From Arcicella aurantiaca (GTDB lineage Bacteria; Bacteroidota; Bacteroidia; Cytophagales; Spirosomataceae): a DNA stretch of 64,000 nucleotides. Under the pieces are notes generated by a model. The model searched no databases. It saw only the letters and a program-made list of their open reading frames with translations, and was not told the origin of the DNA. The stretch lies in NCBI RefSeq assembly GCF_003148625.1, contig NZ_QGGO01000004.1:61995-125994 (forward strand), written 5' to 3'. The number at the start of each line of letters is the position of its first letter. Within the stretch, counting starts at the first letter, position 1. The position numbers and the translations under genes are program-made. Shown here piece by piece: positions 53,023-61,866 of this stretch.

Positions 53023-54671
53023 GAAATTGATAAATATGGTAGTAGTTCATCGGCTACTCGATTACCTTGATAAAATGATTCTTCAAAAATAGAAACTCCA
53101 CTCAAATCGCTGTGAGCAAAGAATATTCGGTTATCAATATTTCTGGAAGCTAATTTTCTGTTTTCAGAAGAAAGAAAGCCAATCATTGGAGCAATCATAC
53201 CATGTCCCCAAATTTTAAGGTTAATTTCTTCAATTGTTGCTCTTATATTAGGATGAAAACTTTCTAAATCCATTAAAATTTCCTCCGTCCATTCTTCATA
53301 AATTTTCTTAATAGCCTCTTTACGTGCTTCTACGGGCGATTTATGTGATAAAGGTAAATAATAAGTGAGTACCCATTTATCCGTTTCCCGACTTACTTCT
53401 TGATGCGTGGCACTGATATAACCCAATGAATTGGAATTGTACGCCACATTATCCCAACATAAAAAACCATCTCTTTCAATCGGTACTTGGTTAACGGTGA
53501 TATTGGCAACCAACCAAGGTGCGTATTGAAATGAATCCGTGGATATTTGAATGGACTCTTTTGGTAAAATTCGCTGATTGACAAATTGTGGCGTAGCCAA
53601 AATAATTCGCTGAGCTTTAATTTTCACTGAAACATTTTTATCCCAATCATAAGCGGTAGCTTCTACTCCATCACTATTCCAATTTACTTGCGTTACCAGT
53701 GTTTTAGTCTTGATTTTATCTTTGAAATCGGTTGATAAGGCTTTTGCTAAAAAGTTGTTTCCTTCTGCCCAAGTCAATACTGCGTTACTTTCAGCATTGT
53801 CAGCATTTCCTCTTCTCGCTGCAAAATAATGAATACCAGCATAAGCAGAAGTATTGGCACTCGTGATGCCATAATCGTCTCTACAACAATAGTTTACGTA
53901 CCAGAGTAAATATTCAGAGTCAAGATTATGCTGACTCAAAAAGTCAGTCATTGAAATCTTATCTAATTGTTGAAACACTTCATCTTTTGATGCCAACGCC
54001 AAAGGAATATCAAAAGCCCAACGTCCATCAGTACCTTTTTCCTGACGATATTTATTCATCAAAGCTAAAAAGCTACTTATCTGTTTTCTATCAATTTCTG
54101 AAATACCATAGTTTGGAATTAATCCTTCTTGCCAACGTCCTTTCAAAAAGAGTCGTTCTTGTGGTGATTGACATAGATGATATTCATTATAAATGGGTAA
54201 ACCTTTTGAATTATAGCCTGTTATGATATTGTGTTCTTCTAAAAATGCCAATAATTCTTGGTCTTCATTATTAGGAATAGGCAAATAGTGAGCTGCCCAA
54301 GGGTAAGCAGTTGTTGCATTTTTCCCTGCATCAGCATTTCCGCCAATGTGGTCTTCTAAATCCACTAAAAGAAAGTTTTTGTGACCCGCTTTCTGTAATT
54401 TTCGAGCGGCACTTAGTCCAGCAATCCCCGTCCCCACAATCAAAATGGGTACTTCAATGATTTCTTCGCTTTGCTTTTCTTCGGCTTTTTGAGGACTTGA
54501 TAAATTTCTTAATAAATGTCCTATTTGATGATTAGCTCCCAATATTCGCCCTTTAATGGTGGGTTTTATAGGATTTAAAATTGCTTTTGTTCCCCACGAC
54601 AATCCAAAGAAAGCTCCTAATCCTGCCAAAGAACGGAGTAAGAATGTTTTACGTGTCAGCTTGTTTTTCAT
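53019..54671 (-). CDS. FAD-dependent oxidoreductase (amine-oxidase-like)
   Basis: A 550-residue protein starting at the ATG at 54671, which overlaps the SpeE-like stop (ATGA). The N-terminus has a leader with TRKTFLLRSLAGLGAFFGL, similar to a Tat signal but with RK instead of RR. The FAD-binding Rossmann motif is ILIVGTGIAGLSAARKLQ with the acidic ribose-binding end VDLEDHIGGNA. A second flavin-contact region lies near the C-terminus (RIFFAHSDLSG). NAD(P)- and amine-oxidase-like members of this family act on amines, so in a polyamine gene cluster it might oxidise a polyamine derivative; the substrate is unproven. Confidence 0.75.
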   Translation of the reverse strand: MKNKLTRKTFLLRSLAGLGAFFGLSWGTKAILNPIKPTIKGRILGANHQIGHLLRNLSSPQKAEEKQSEEIIEVPILIVGTGIAGLSAARKLQKAGHKNFLLVDLEDHIGGNADAGKNATTAYPWAAHYLPIPNNEDQELLAFLEEHNIITGYNSKGLPIYNEYHLCQSPQERLFLKGRWQEGLIPNYGISEIDRKQISSFLALMNKYRQEKGTDGRWAFDIPLALASKDEVFQQLDKISMTDFLSQHNLDSEYLLWYVNYCCRDDYGITSANTSAYAGIHYFAARRGNADNAESNAVLTWAEGNNFLAKALSTDFKDKIKTKTLVTQVNWNSDGVEATAYDWDKNVSVKIKAQRIILATPQFVNQRILPKESIQISTDSFQYAPWLVANITVNQVPIERDGFLCWDNVAYNSNSLGYISATHQEVSRETDKWVLTYYLPLSHKSPVEARKEAIKKIYEEWTEEILMDLESFHPNIRATIEEINLKIWGHGMIAPMIGFLSSENRKLASRNIDNRIFFAHSDLSGVSIFEESFYQGNRVADELLPYLSIS

Positions 54672-56164
54672 TGCACCTTTCCCCATTCTTCTTCAAAATA
54701 ATGTACCAAAATCTGGTTATTCAATTTATTTGTTTCTGTTTGAACTGACTGCATATCTTTCGGAAAATAAGCCATTTGTTTGAAAGAATCCTTGTTTAAA
54801 AATTTCAAGTCTGGCACATAAGTTTCGGCTACGTGAAATGCCGATTTTGAAGCCAAAACATAGCCCCATTCTCCAAATGAAGGCACATAACAATGATAAG
54901 GTTGCGTTAGTAATCCGACTGATTGAAGCGTTTTATTAACACACCAAAACGACTTTGGAGCAACATACGGCGATGTTGATTGTACCACCAAAACGGCTTC
55001 GTGACTCATTAGTTTGCAAACTTCACGGTAAAAAGTATTAGTGTATAATTTTCCAACGGAGAAATTAGAAGGGTCGGGAAAGTCAATTACTACAAAATCA
55101 AATTGCTCATTGGTATTTCTTGCCCACTGAAAGGCATCAGTATTGATAACTTTTACTTTAGGATTAGTCAAAGAACCTTGATTTAGCGTAGTAAGTAGCG
55201 GATTTTTCTTGAATAAATCCGTCATGTAAGTATCCAAATCAACCAGAGTAATGTGTTGAATTTGAGGATATTTCAATAATTCTCGCACCGCTAAACCATC
55301 TCCACCACCTAAAATCAACACATTTTTAATAGCTTGTCGGCTTGCCATGCCTGGGTGAACCAATGCCTCATGATAGCGGTATTCATCAGTTGAACTAAAC
55401 TGCAAATTTCCGTTAAGGAATAGTTTCAATTCTCGTTTATTCCGAGTTAAAATAATACGTTGGTAATGGCTTGATTTCGCAAAAATAATCTTGTCCTGAT
55501 ACGCCATAGATTCTGACCACGACATAATTTTATCGGAAAGTATAAAGCCAATTACTAACAGAACCAACACCGACCAAGCGGATATTTTTAGAGCAATTTT
55601 ATTCTTTAATTCATCCGAAAATTGATAACAGACAATTAAGGCAACGATGGTATTGAAAACGCCAAAGAAAAACGAGGTACGAATCAACCCCATGTAAGGT
55701 ACAAAAAGCAAGGGAAAAAGTACGGAAGCCAACAACGCTCCGATGTAGTCGAAGGTGAAAACTTTAGAAACAATTTCTTTAAATTCAAACTTGCTTTTTT
55801 CTAATACTCTCATCAATAGGGGTATTTCTAAACCTACCAAAACACCCGTAAGACCGATGAGGAAATAAAGAATGATTCGGAAAGAAGCCACCTTATCGAA
55901 TACCAAAAACAAAATTGATGAACTTGTTCCGCCTACTAAACCCACTAAGATTTCAATTTTCACGAACCATGCCAATAGTTCTTTCTCAACGAACTTCGAG
56001 AAATAAGAACCAACGCCCATGGAAAATAAGTAAACCCCAATAATAGTTGAAAATTGCGTCACGGAGTCACCCAACAAATAACTGGCGAGTGTTCCCGCAA
56101 TAAGCTCGTAGATAAGTCCACAAGTAGCAATGACAAAAACGGCGAATAATAGAAGTATGGGCAT
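54668..56164 (-). CDS. Membrane-fused spermidine synthase-like protein
   Basis: A 498-residue protein. The N-terminal half has about six to seven membrane helices (residues 1-210). The C-terminal half is an aminopropyltransferase/methyltransferase-like domain: LILGGGDGLAVRELLKYP for decarboxylated-SAM binding, TLVDLDTYM, and VVIDFPDPSN with the catalytic-type aspartate. This fusion is recurrent in bacterial clusters with SpeD, DUF350 and DUF4178. It probably makes an aminopropylated product at the membrane. The overlap with the oxidoreductase gene shows co-translation. Confidence 0.8.
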   Translation of the reverse strand: MPILLLFAVFVIATCGLIYELIAGTLASYLLGDSVTQFSTIIGVYLFSMGVGSYFSKFVEKELLAWFVKIEILVGLVGGTSSSILFLVFDKVASFRIILYFLIGLTGVLVGLEIPLLMRVLEKSKFEFKEIVSKVFTFDYIGALLASVLFPLLFVPYMGLIRTSFFFGVFNTIVALIVCYQFSDELKNKIALKISAWSVLVLLVIGFILSDKIMSWSESMAYQDKIIFAKSSHYQRIILTRNKRELKLFLNGNLQFSSTDEYRYHEALVHPGMASRQAIKNVLILGGGDGLAVRELLKYPQIQHITLVDLDTYMTDLFKKNPLLTTLNQGSLTNPKVKVINTDAFQWARNTNEQFDFVVIDFPDPSNFSVGKLYTNTFYREVCKLMSHEAVLVVQSTSPYVAPKSFWCVNKTLQSVGLLTQPYHCYVPSFGEWGYVLASKSAFHVAETYVPDLKFLNKDSFKQMAYFPKDMQSVQTETNKLNNQILVHYFEEEWGKVQ

Positions 56165-56166
56165 AA

Positions 56167-56385
56167 TTATCCGTGAATAGCCGAGCTAATGATGATAGCA
56201 ATGGCAATAATAAAAGCGGCAAAAATGATGGCAATAGCTGTATTATTTCTGTCCACCACCTGTTTATAGATATTCTCAGGCGTTATTTTTTCGATAATCA
56301 CGAAAGAAATCACCAAAATACAAATACCGATAAATGAGAAAAGAATTGAGTCAACAACAGATTTTAGGTGAATGATATTTTCCAT
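56167..56385 (-). CDS. DUF350-family small membrane protein
   Basis: A 72-residue protein with two hydrophobic helices (SILFSFIGICILVISFVII and IAIIFAAFIIAIAIIIS), separated by a polar loop with NNTAIAI. It matches the DUF350 (UPF0719) family of inner-membrane proteins. Its stop lies 2 bp from the SpeE-like start, and this gene pair recurs with polyamine genes. Function unknown, perhaps membrane-stress related. Confidence 0.75.
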   Translation of the reverse strand: MENIIHLKSVVDSILFSFIGICILVISFVIIEKITPENIYKQVVDRNNTAIAIIFAAFIIAIAIIISSAIHG

Positions 56386-56541
56386 GTTTTTGTGGTAAAA
56401 GGTTTAGCCGAAAACCATAATATTTCGACTGCTAAGTATTCGTTAAGAATTAGTTTATGTTTAACTATGTTGCAATATGCTGATTAATAGGGAGTTCCAA
56501 CACTAATGCCCAACAACTAAACTCTACCCCTATTTAAATAC

Positions 56542-56715
56542 TTATTTATGATGAAATCCATTACTTGCACCTTGTGGCGACCATTTTTCAGGATGAGAAT
56601 CCATGAAATAAAATAAGCCTTGACCATTATATCTACAATACCCATAGTAGAATAACATAAGAGCTACGACACCAATGTAAGTAATTTTTTCGGGTGCTTG
56701 CTTATTGATTTTCAT
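56542..56715 (-). CDS. 57-residue small membrane protein
   Basis: A short gene easily missed by length cut-offs. The ATG at 56715 opens a frame of 57 residues beginning MKINKQAPEKITYIGVVAL, with one hydrophobic helix (YIGVVALMLFYYGY), then GQGLFYFMDSHPEKWSP and a GFHHK end. It sits in the same minus-strand run between the DUF4178 and DUF350 genes with a 12-bp gap from the former, and its composition is protein-like. Function unknown; probably part of the polyamine/membrane cluster. Confidence 0.6.
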   Translation of the reverse strand: MKINKQAPEKITYIGVVALMLFYYGYCRYNGQGLFYFMDSHPEKWSPQGASNGFHHK

Positions 56716-56727
56716 ATTCAATTTTGA

Positions 56728-58068
56728 TTAAAAAACGCCCAACCAAGAATCTTCTTCAAAAGGAGTATTGTCACTCACTTGCCAACGACGATACTCAAAA
56801 GTTTTTTCCTGATAGTAGCTAATGATTGGGTAAATACAGAGTAAAAGCAAAATAATGAAAAGACCACCATAAACCGCCACTCCCCGATGCACCTTCAATG
56901 TAAAATTAGACACTAAATTTGGATACGTTGTAGAGGGAGAAATCTCTAAGTGATATAACCCCTCTGGTATTTTTTCAATCATAGAATCGGTTTCTTTACT
57001 ACCTTCAGTCCAAGACTCACCACCTTCAACACCTGAGTAGAACTCTACTCCCATCGACACATTATATTCGTCACCCGTTTTATCATTCACTAAAACAATA
57101 TCTGTTTCAAGCCAATTATTATCAACGTTCGCTTCAAGCGTAAATTCTAAATTAGCATTCCCATTTTTTAATTGAAAACTTGGCGAAATATAGACCTTCG
57201 AGCTGTCATAACCACTACCCACATTACGCATTTCACTAATTGTTTCGCTGTAAAACTTCTTTTCAAACACCAATTCACTTTTTGAAAAAAACACATGGAT
57301 AAAGAATAATATTGCCACTGAAACAACGCTAATTTGCATTAATTCAGTAAACCAAACTCTTGGCTTATAAGGCTCTACAACGCCTATACCAAACGAATCT
57401 GGTAGGATTATTTTACCTTGCAAAGCCTCATCAAGCTCTTCTGTGGGAAGGTATTCTCCTTTGAACCAATGTTTTTTATCATCATCTTTTTCCGATGTTA
57501 TTAAAAATGGAGGCAAAATATATTCCTTCACCAAAGTTTTAGATACTTTGAGCAAGTTTATCGGAAACTCTCCATTGGCACTTTCTATACTTGCGTGGTA
57601 ATCGCTAAACAGACGATAATATTCATGGTCGTAAACGGCTTCGTTATCGTAAGGTTGCTCTTTAATGTGTTTTTTATCAACAATTTCTTCTAAGAAAATC
57701 CAATGCCCCTGATATTCAGTCAAGAAACGATAACCTACCTTGGTATTGTACAAGTAATACTCTTGCCATGTATAAGCATTTCCTTCTGCTTTTTTTAGCA
57801 CTCCAACAACTTCAAAATTAATGCCTTTTAATACTAATTTAGTACCAACAGGAATGGTAGAATTGCCCTTTTGAAACTTATTTTTATGGACTTCATCAAC
57901 TCGAAATTCACCATCATAGACAATGCTTTTTTGTATCACATGAAGAGTACCACACGATTTACACACCAAGTTTATCGTCTCATGTTTCGTAATGCTGCGT
58001 AACGACGAGCAACCACCACATTGATGGTCTTGGTCATAACGATAAAGTTGATTAGCGGTTAATCTCAT
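56728..58068 (-). CDS. DUF4178 membrane protein with zinc ribbon
   Basis: A 446-residue protein if started at the ATG at 58068 (MRLTANQLYRYDQ); an ATG five codons earlier is possible. The N-terminal zinc ribbon is CGGC ... CKSCGT. The DUF4178 domain follows (IPVGTKLVLKGINFEVVG ... WQEYYLYN). Two membrane helices (about 267-285 and 400-425) frame an extracytoplasmic segment. DUF4178 genes recur beside SpeD, DUF350 and SpeE-like genes and have been linked to membrane-stress settings. It overlaps the SpeD gene by about 17 bp. Confidence 0.7.
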   Translation of the reverse strand: MRLTANQLYRYDQDHQCGGCSSLRSITKHETINLVCKSCGTLHVIQKSIVYDGEFRVDEVHKNKFQKGNSTIPVGTKLVLKGINFEVVGVLKKAEGNAYTWQEYYLYNTKVGYRFLTEYQGHWIFLEEIVDKKHIKEQPYDNEAVYDHEYYRLFSDYHASIESANGEFPINLLKVSKTLVKEYILPPFLITSEKDDDKKHWFKGEYLPTEELDEALQGKIILPDSFGIGVVEPYKPRVWFTELMQISVVSVAILFFIHVFFSKSELVFEKKFYSETISEMRNVGSGYDSSKVYISPSFQLKNGNANLEFTLEANVDNNWLETDIVLVNDKTGDEYNVSMGVEFYSGVEGGESWTEGSKETDSMIEKIPEGLYHLEISPSTTYPNLVSNFTLKVHRGVAVYGGLFIILLLLCIYPIISYYQEKTFEYRRWQVSDNTPFEEDSWLGVF

Positions 58069-58402
58069 GAGAAGCAATGACATTGGCGTTGAACAATTCT
58101 ATGAGTTTAGCGTAAATTCTATGAGCTATTTGATTATTGACTTTCTGGTAGTTAGAAAGAAAAACATCAAAAGTAATACGCCCAAATTCAGGCCATGTAT
58201 GAATGGAAATATGTGATTCTGTTAGACAAACTACTCCCGTAAAACCACCCGAAGGGAAATTATGATAAACCTCTCCAACCTTTGATAAGCCTTCACTTTC
58301 AATTAGTTGGTCAAGCAGTATTTGGCAAGCTTTATAGTTAGACAAAGCTGTGGTTTCTTTACTAAGACAGTCACAAATAAGGTGTAATCCTGGTTGATAC
58401 AT
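58052..58402 (-). CDS. speD: S-adenosylmethionine decarboxylase proenzyme
   Basis: A 116-residue class 1B bacterial AdoMet decarboxylase. The self-cleavage site is the E62-S63 bond in LTESHISIHTWPE; serine 63 becomes the catalytic pyruvoyl group. The enzyme makes the aminopropyl donor for polyamine synthesis, fitting the SpeE-like gene downstream. It is the first gene of the minus-strand polyamine cluster. Confidence 0.92.
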   Translation of the reverse strand: MYQPGLHLICDCLSKETTALSNYKACQILLDQLIESEGLSKVGEVYHNFPSGGFTGVVCLTESHISIHTWPEFGRITFDVFLSNYQKVNNQIAHRIYAKLIELFNANVIASHEINR

Positions 58403-58611
58403 TGGTAGATTTTTTAAACAAAAATAGATAAATTCTAATTGAACGCAAGAGAATTTAGAACAAACGGTTAAATAAGATTATGGTTTGTTATGCAAGCACT
58501 TAACCATCATTATATATTTTCACTATCTCATAATTGAAGTCCTCAACAACTTGATTCGTTTCTTATACTATATTATTTCACTGATAGTACTGAATAGTTT
58601 TCGTCTTTCCA

Positions 58612-59880
58612 TTAGTTATTACTCTTATCATCCATCCAATTCTTAATATATTTAGCTATCTCTTCTTGCCAAATAGTGATATTATCTCCTACTCCTACGC
58701 CAATTACACTACACGACTTTTCAAAAGTTTCTTTATCATTCAAACGAGAAAATACACCTCCAATGCTGTTAAACATATTACTTGGATATACTAAAGCAAC
58801 TTTCTTTGCTTTGAAATACTCGTGATAAACATACATCTGCCGCAAATCGTCGGGAGAGGGTTTTGTACCTCCGAGATTTTTCCATTTAGTATCCAAGACA
58901 ACACATTGTTCTGAATCGTAATTAATAACAATATCTGGTCTAATACTTGAATAGTTACCGTTTTGGGGCTTCCAAAAACTCTTAGTTGTTTGGGAAGTTA
59001 TCGTATTCTCTCTACCAATAACCTTTCTAAGACTTACATAAACAAATCGCTCCCAAAGCACATTCATATCAAACATTAAGGCTAAAACATTATTTTGTCC
59101 TTTGCTTATATCTGGGTGGTATTTCAACAATAACAACTTAGCTATTTCAACTGCATTCTGATATTTTTGAGTTTTTCTGTTAAATACAAGCTTGTCAAAG
59201 GTTGATTCTGTAACTTTTACGTCTGGCATCTCTGGAAAATTCAATAATAATGAGCCTATTCTACTTTGTAACGATACGTTGGTATTAATCTGTTTAATTA
59301 AACAAATCGTTTTGTAAAGTATAAAATGAAGCAAATGGTCAACATCGTAAGTGTTATGGCTCACGTAGAAATTCTCTTTATGCACAAGGTTATGTTGAAT
59401 GTGCTTCCCAAATTGTAAGCTTCCTTTTAATGCTGTCAGATTACCCTGTTTCTTTCGATATTGTTTTACAAGTCCACTGTGTACTAAAAATTCAACCTCT
59501 TTAAGAAACAATTCAAAGTAAAGGTCAAGTATTGTATTTGATTTGATATTCAAGTGGCTATTGCTCGTTGAATGAATATCAAATACACCTATTACCCGTA
59601 GCATCCCTATAAGAACATCTCTCCACTTTTGCTCATCCTGCCCTAAATTAGGATTCTTATCAGCTTTGGGCAAGATTTCTATTACTGTTTTCCCTACTTG
59701 AATTACACCTACATACTCACAAAACTGAATACCATTATAGCAAAGTCGGAAGTAAGGAACTCCTTTGCCATAATAAAGCTGTAAAGCCTCATACAGCTCT
59801 CTTGTTATCCTTTTTTCACCTTTGTCAAACCGAATTGTTTCGTGTTCAAAGACCGTAATATGTTCAGATGCCTTAATCAA
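58612..59880 (-). CDS. mcrC: McrC-like restriction nuclease subunit
   Basis: A 422-residue McrC-family protein. The N-terminal part has GVPYFRLCYNGIQFCEYVGV and IEILPKADKN, typical of McrC. The C-terminal PD-(D/E)XK nuclease core includes RPDIVINYDSEQCVVLDTKWK, supplying the catalytic D and DxK residues. With McrB it cuts DNA carrying modified cytosine. It overlaps the mcrB remnant by 4 bp. Because the partner lacks a Walker A motif, the pair is probably inactive. Confidence 0.85.
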   Translation of the reverse strand: MIKASEHITVFEHETIRFDKGEKRITRELYEALQLYYGKGVPYFRLCYNGIQFCEYVGVIQVGKTVIEILPKADKNPNLGQDEQKWRDVLIGMLRVIGVFDIHSTSNSHLNIKSNTILDLYFELFLKEVEFLVHSGLVKQYRKKQGNLTALKGSLQFGKHIQHNLVHKENFYVSHNTYDVDHLLHFILYKTICLIKQINTNVSLQSRIGSLLLNFPEMPDVKVTESTFDKLVFNRKTQKYQNAVEIAKLLLLKYHPDISKGQNNVLALMFDMNVLWERFVYVSLRKVIGRENTITSQTTKSFWKPQNGNYSSIRPDIVINYDSEQCVVLDTKWKNLGGTKPSPDDLRQMYVYHEYFKAKKVALVYPSNMFNSIGGVFSRLNDKETFEKSCSVIGVGVGDNITIWQEEIAKYIKNWMDDKSNN

Positions 59881-60767
59881 TTTCTATTCATTAATTGTTT
59901 GATTGCTACTTTAAAAGTGTTGTGATTACCACGATGGTCTATAATTTCATATACGTCTCTGGTTTCAATATCGTAGTCGAATTTTGCAAAAATTGTCTCA
60001 TTCTCTGCTTCCATTAGTTTTACAAAACCTTGCCCTAATATTAAGCCGATTTTACCGTAATCACCAAAGAAATACTCCTGTAATAATGGGATAATATTCC
60101 TATAAAAAGCATCAACTACATTATTTAAAGGGCTACCGCCAGACCTATTCATAAAGAAAGAATGCCCTATTAAATGGTCTTTATCCAATAGTTTTTCAAT
60201 GCGACTGTTAATAGTTTTGAGTAACTCATTGGCAGATACCCCTGGAATAACTTCGTAATTCAATTCATTTAAGTCATAATTAGGAGTCATTTCTTGAAAA
60301 CTAAATCGTCTTCGTAAAGCTGTGTCTAATGCCTCAACACTTCGGTCGGCAGTATTCATTGTACCAACGATAAATAGATTCTTGGGTACTGAAAATGTTT
60401 TTTTAGAATATGGTAAAGTAACAGTTAATGGCATTCCATCTTCAGCATCAATCCTTTTGTCTTCTTCCAAAAGCGTAATCAATTCACCAAATATCTGAGA
60501 TACGTTACCTCTATTTATTTCATCAATAATCAAGACATAGTTATCGGGGATAGACTTTTGGCTTTTCTGGAAAAACTCTTTCTTTACTTGTTCCTTATAC
60601 ATTCCATAGATACTTTGTTGAGAAAACTTCTTCTCATATACCATTTCTACGGGAATATTTAAGTTTGTTGCAAGCCATTTTACAGGTCTAAAATGATCGG
60701 AATTATCTACCATTTGGCGGACTCTTTTAAGGTTACACTTCTCCGAAGTGGGTACGAGAATTTTCAC
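59877..60767 (-). pseudogene. mcrB: Truncated McrB (AAA+ GTPase, Walker A missing)
   Basis: A 296-residue frame retaining the C-terminal part of an McrB-type AAA+ domain: Walker B YVLIIDEINRGNVSQIFGEL, sensor region LFIVGTMNTADRSVEALDTALRRRF, and the C-terminal lid. The GxxGxGK[ST] Walker A and the N-terminal recognition domain are absent and are not readable in any upstream frame. The first 13 codons (MKILVPTSEK...) come from an inverted-repeat element at 60697-60911. I conclude the 5' part was lost with insertion or rearrangement of that element, leaving a pseudogene. Confidence 0.75.
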
Positions 60768-60911
60768 TATATTCTACAAAGGTTGAACCTCTCCGAGGTA
60801 TAAATCGACACAATTTCGGAGAAATTCAACCTTTGTAGCACAAGAATAGCCTCGAATTACGGGCTTCGGAGAAGCCTAACCTTAATTCCGCCAAATAGTA
60901 GATAATTCCGA
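60697..60911. repeat. Inverted-repeat element at the mcrB breakpoint
   Basis: Arms of about 50 bp (60697-60748 and 60864-60911) are imperfect inverted copies sharing CTTCGGAGAAG, TAACCTTAA, TCCGCCAAAT and GTAGATAATTCCGA. Between them lies a second inverted repeat (60774-60796 with 60816-60838, arms CTACAAAGGTTGAA and CTCCGA). The whole looks like a MITE-like element or an inverted duplication. It forms the 5' end of the mcrB remnant and the 3' end of the neighbouring 94-residue frame. Confidence 0.75.
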
Positions 60912-61166
60912 ATAATAAAGATACTCGGGAGGACTTTGGTACATTTTTTCATAAATCAAGCAGGCAGTATCAAACAATTCTTGATGTGTCATAAAAAAAG
61001 GAATTCCACCGTTATTTGATGACTGCTTAATACCCCTAAACTTATTCTCACAACTAAAAATGTGATATTCTTTTGATTTAATGACATACTTATCTGTCAT
61101 GCAGTTTAAAGTAGATAACTCAATTTTTTCAAAAAAATCAATAGGTAAATTTTGTATTTTTTCCAT
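60882..61166 (-). CDS. Short protein of unknown function, possibly truncated
   Basis: A 94-residue frame starting MEKIQNLPIDFFEKIELS. It contains two cysteines and GIPFFMTHQELFDTACLIY, with no motif I can name. Its last residues (STIWRN) and stop lie in the right arm of the inverted-repeat element, so the original protein may have been longer. It is possibly what remains of the N-terminal part of mcrB or a separate small gene. Confidence 0.4.
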   Translation of the reverse strand: MEKIQNLPIDFFEKIELSTLNCMTDKYVIKSKEYHIFSCENKFRGIKQSSNNGGIPFFMTHQELFDTACLIYEKMYQSPPEYLYYSELSTIWRN

Positions 61167-61182
61167 TTAGTTAAATATTTAT

Positions 61183-61863
61183 TTATAAGTCCATACCTGC
61201 ACCATTCATCCTTAGCCACTTTATTTGACTATCATAATTTGCCATAACTTTATCGACTGTATTCCAAAATTCAGACGAATGATTAGGATGAATAATATGG
61301 GCTAACTCGTGTACCACAATGTAATTCAAAACGTCTATTGGAGCCATTGCACATTTCCAGTGAAAATTCACGTTACCCTTCAAGGTACAGGATGCCCACC
61401 TATTTTGGAGTTCCATGATTTTCAACTCTTGCGGTTTCACACCCAATTGTCCTTTGTACCGCTCTATAATTGGCCAAATTTTTTCTTTCAATTTCGATTT
61501 ATAAAATTCAACAAATAACTCTTTAGCTTTCAGTTTTTCTTGCCTACTCAATAGAAAGTACCCATTTTTCAACTTTACTTCGCCAAGTTTCTCATCCACC
61601 AAGCGTAAACGATAATTACGTCCCAAATACATAAAGGATTGGCCACTCACGTATTCTCGTTCTACTTTTGCTTCGTTCAGTTGAGTCCACTGAGCAAGAT
61701 TTTTGTGTATTTGATACTCTTTGGTTTTGATGACTTCAATGACTTCTTCATCGGTCAAATACTCTGGTACAAGAGCCGCCACAGTGCCATCCCTTTCCAC
61801 ATAGATACTCACTGTTTTTCTATTGCTTTTTGTGATTTGTATATCAATACCCCAAATAACCAT
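61183..61863 (-). CDS. YgjP-like zinc metallopeptidase (DUF45)
   Basis: A 226-residue M48/SprT-like protein of the YgjP (DUF45) family. The zinc motif is VVHELAHIIHPNHSSEFW (HExxH with a downstream histidine), preceded by WGIDIQITKSNRKTVSIYV and the family stretch LKIMELQNRWASCT. Such genes are frequent companions of type I restriction hsdR genes, where their role is unclear. Its start lies 3 bp after the hsdR stop. Confidence 0.85.
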   Translation of the reverse strand: MVIWGIDIQITKSNRKTVSIYVERDGTVAALVPEYLTDEEVIEVIKTKEYQIHKNLAQWTQLNEAKVEREYVSGQSFMYLGRNYRLRLVDEKLGEVKLKNGYFLLSRQEKLKAKELFVEFYKSKLKEKIWPIIERYKGQLGVKPQELKIMELQNRWASCTLKGNVNFHWKCAMAPIDVLNYIVVHELAHIIHPNHSSEFWNTVDKVMANYDSQIKWLRMNGAGMDL

Positions 61864-61866
61864 TTT

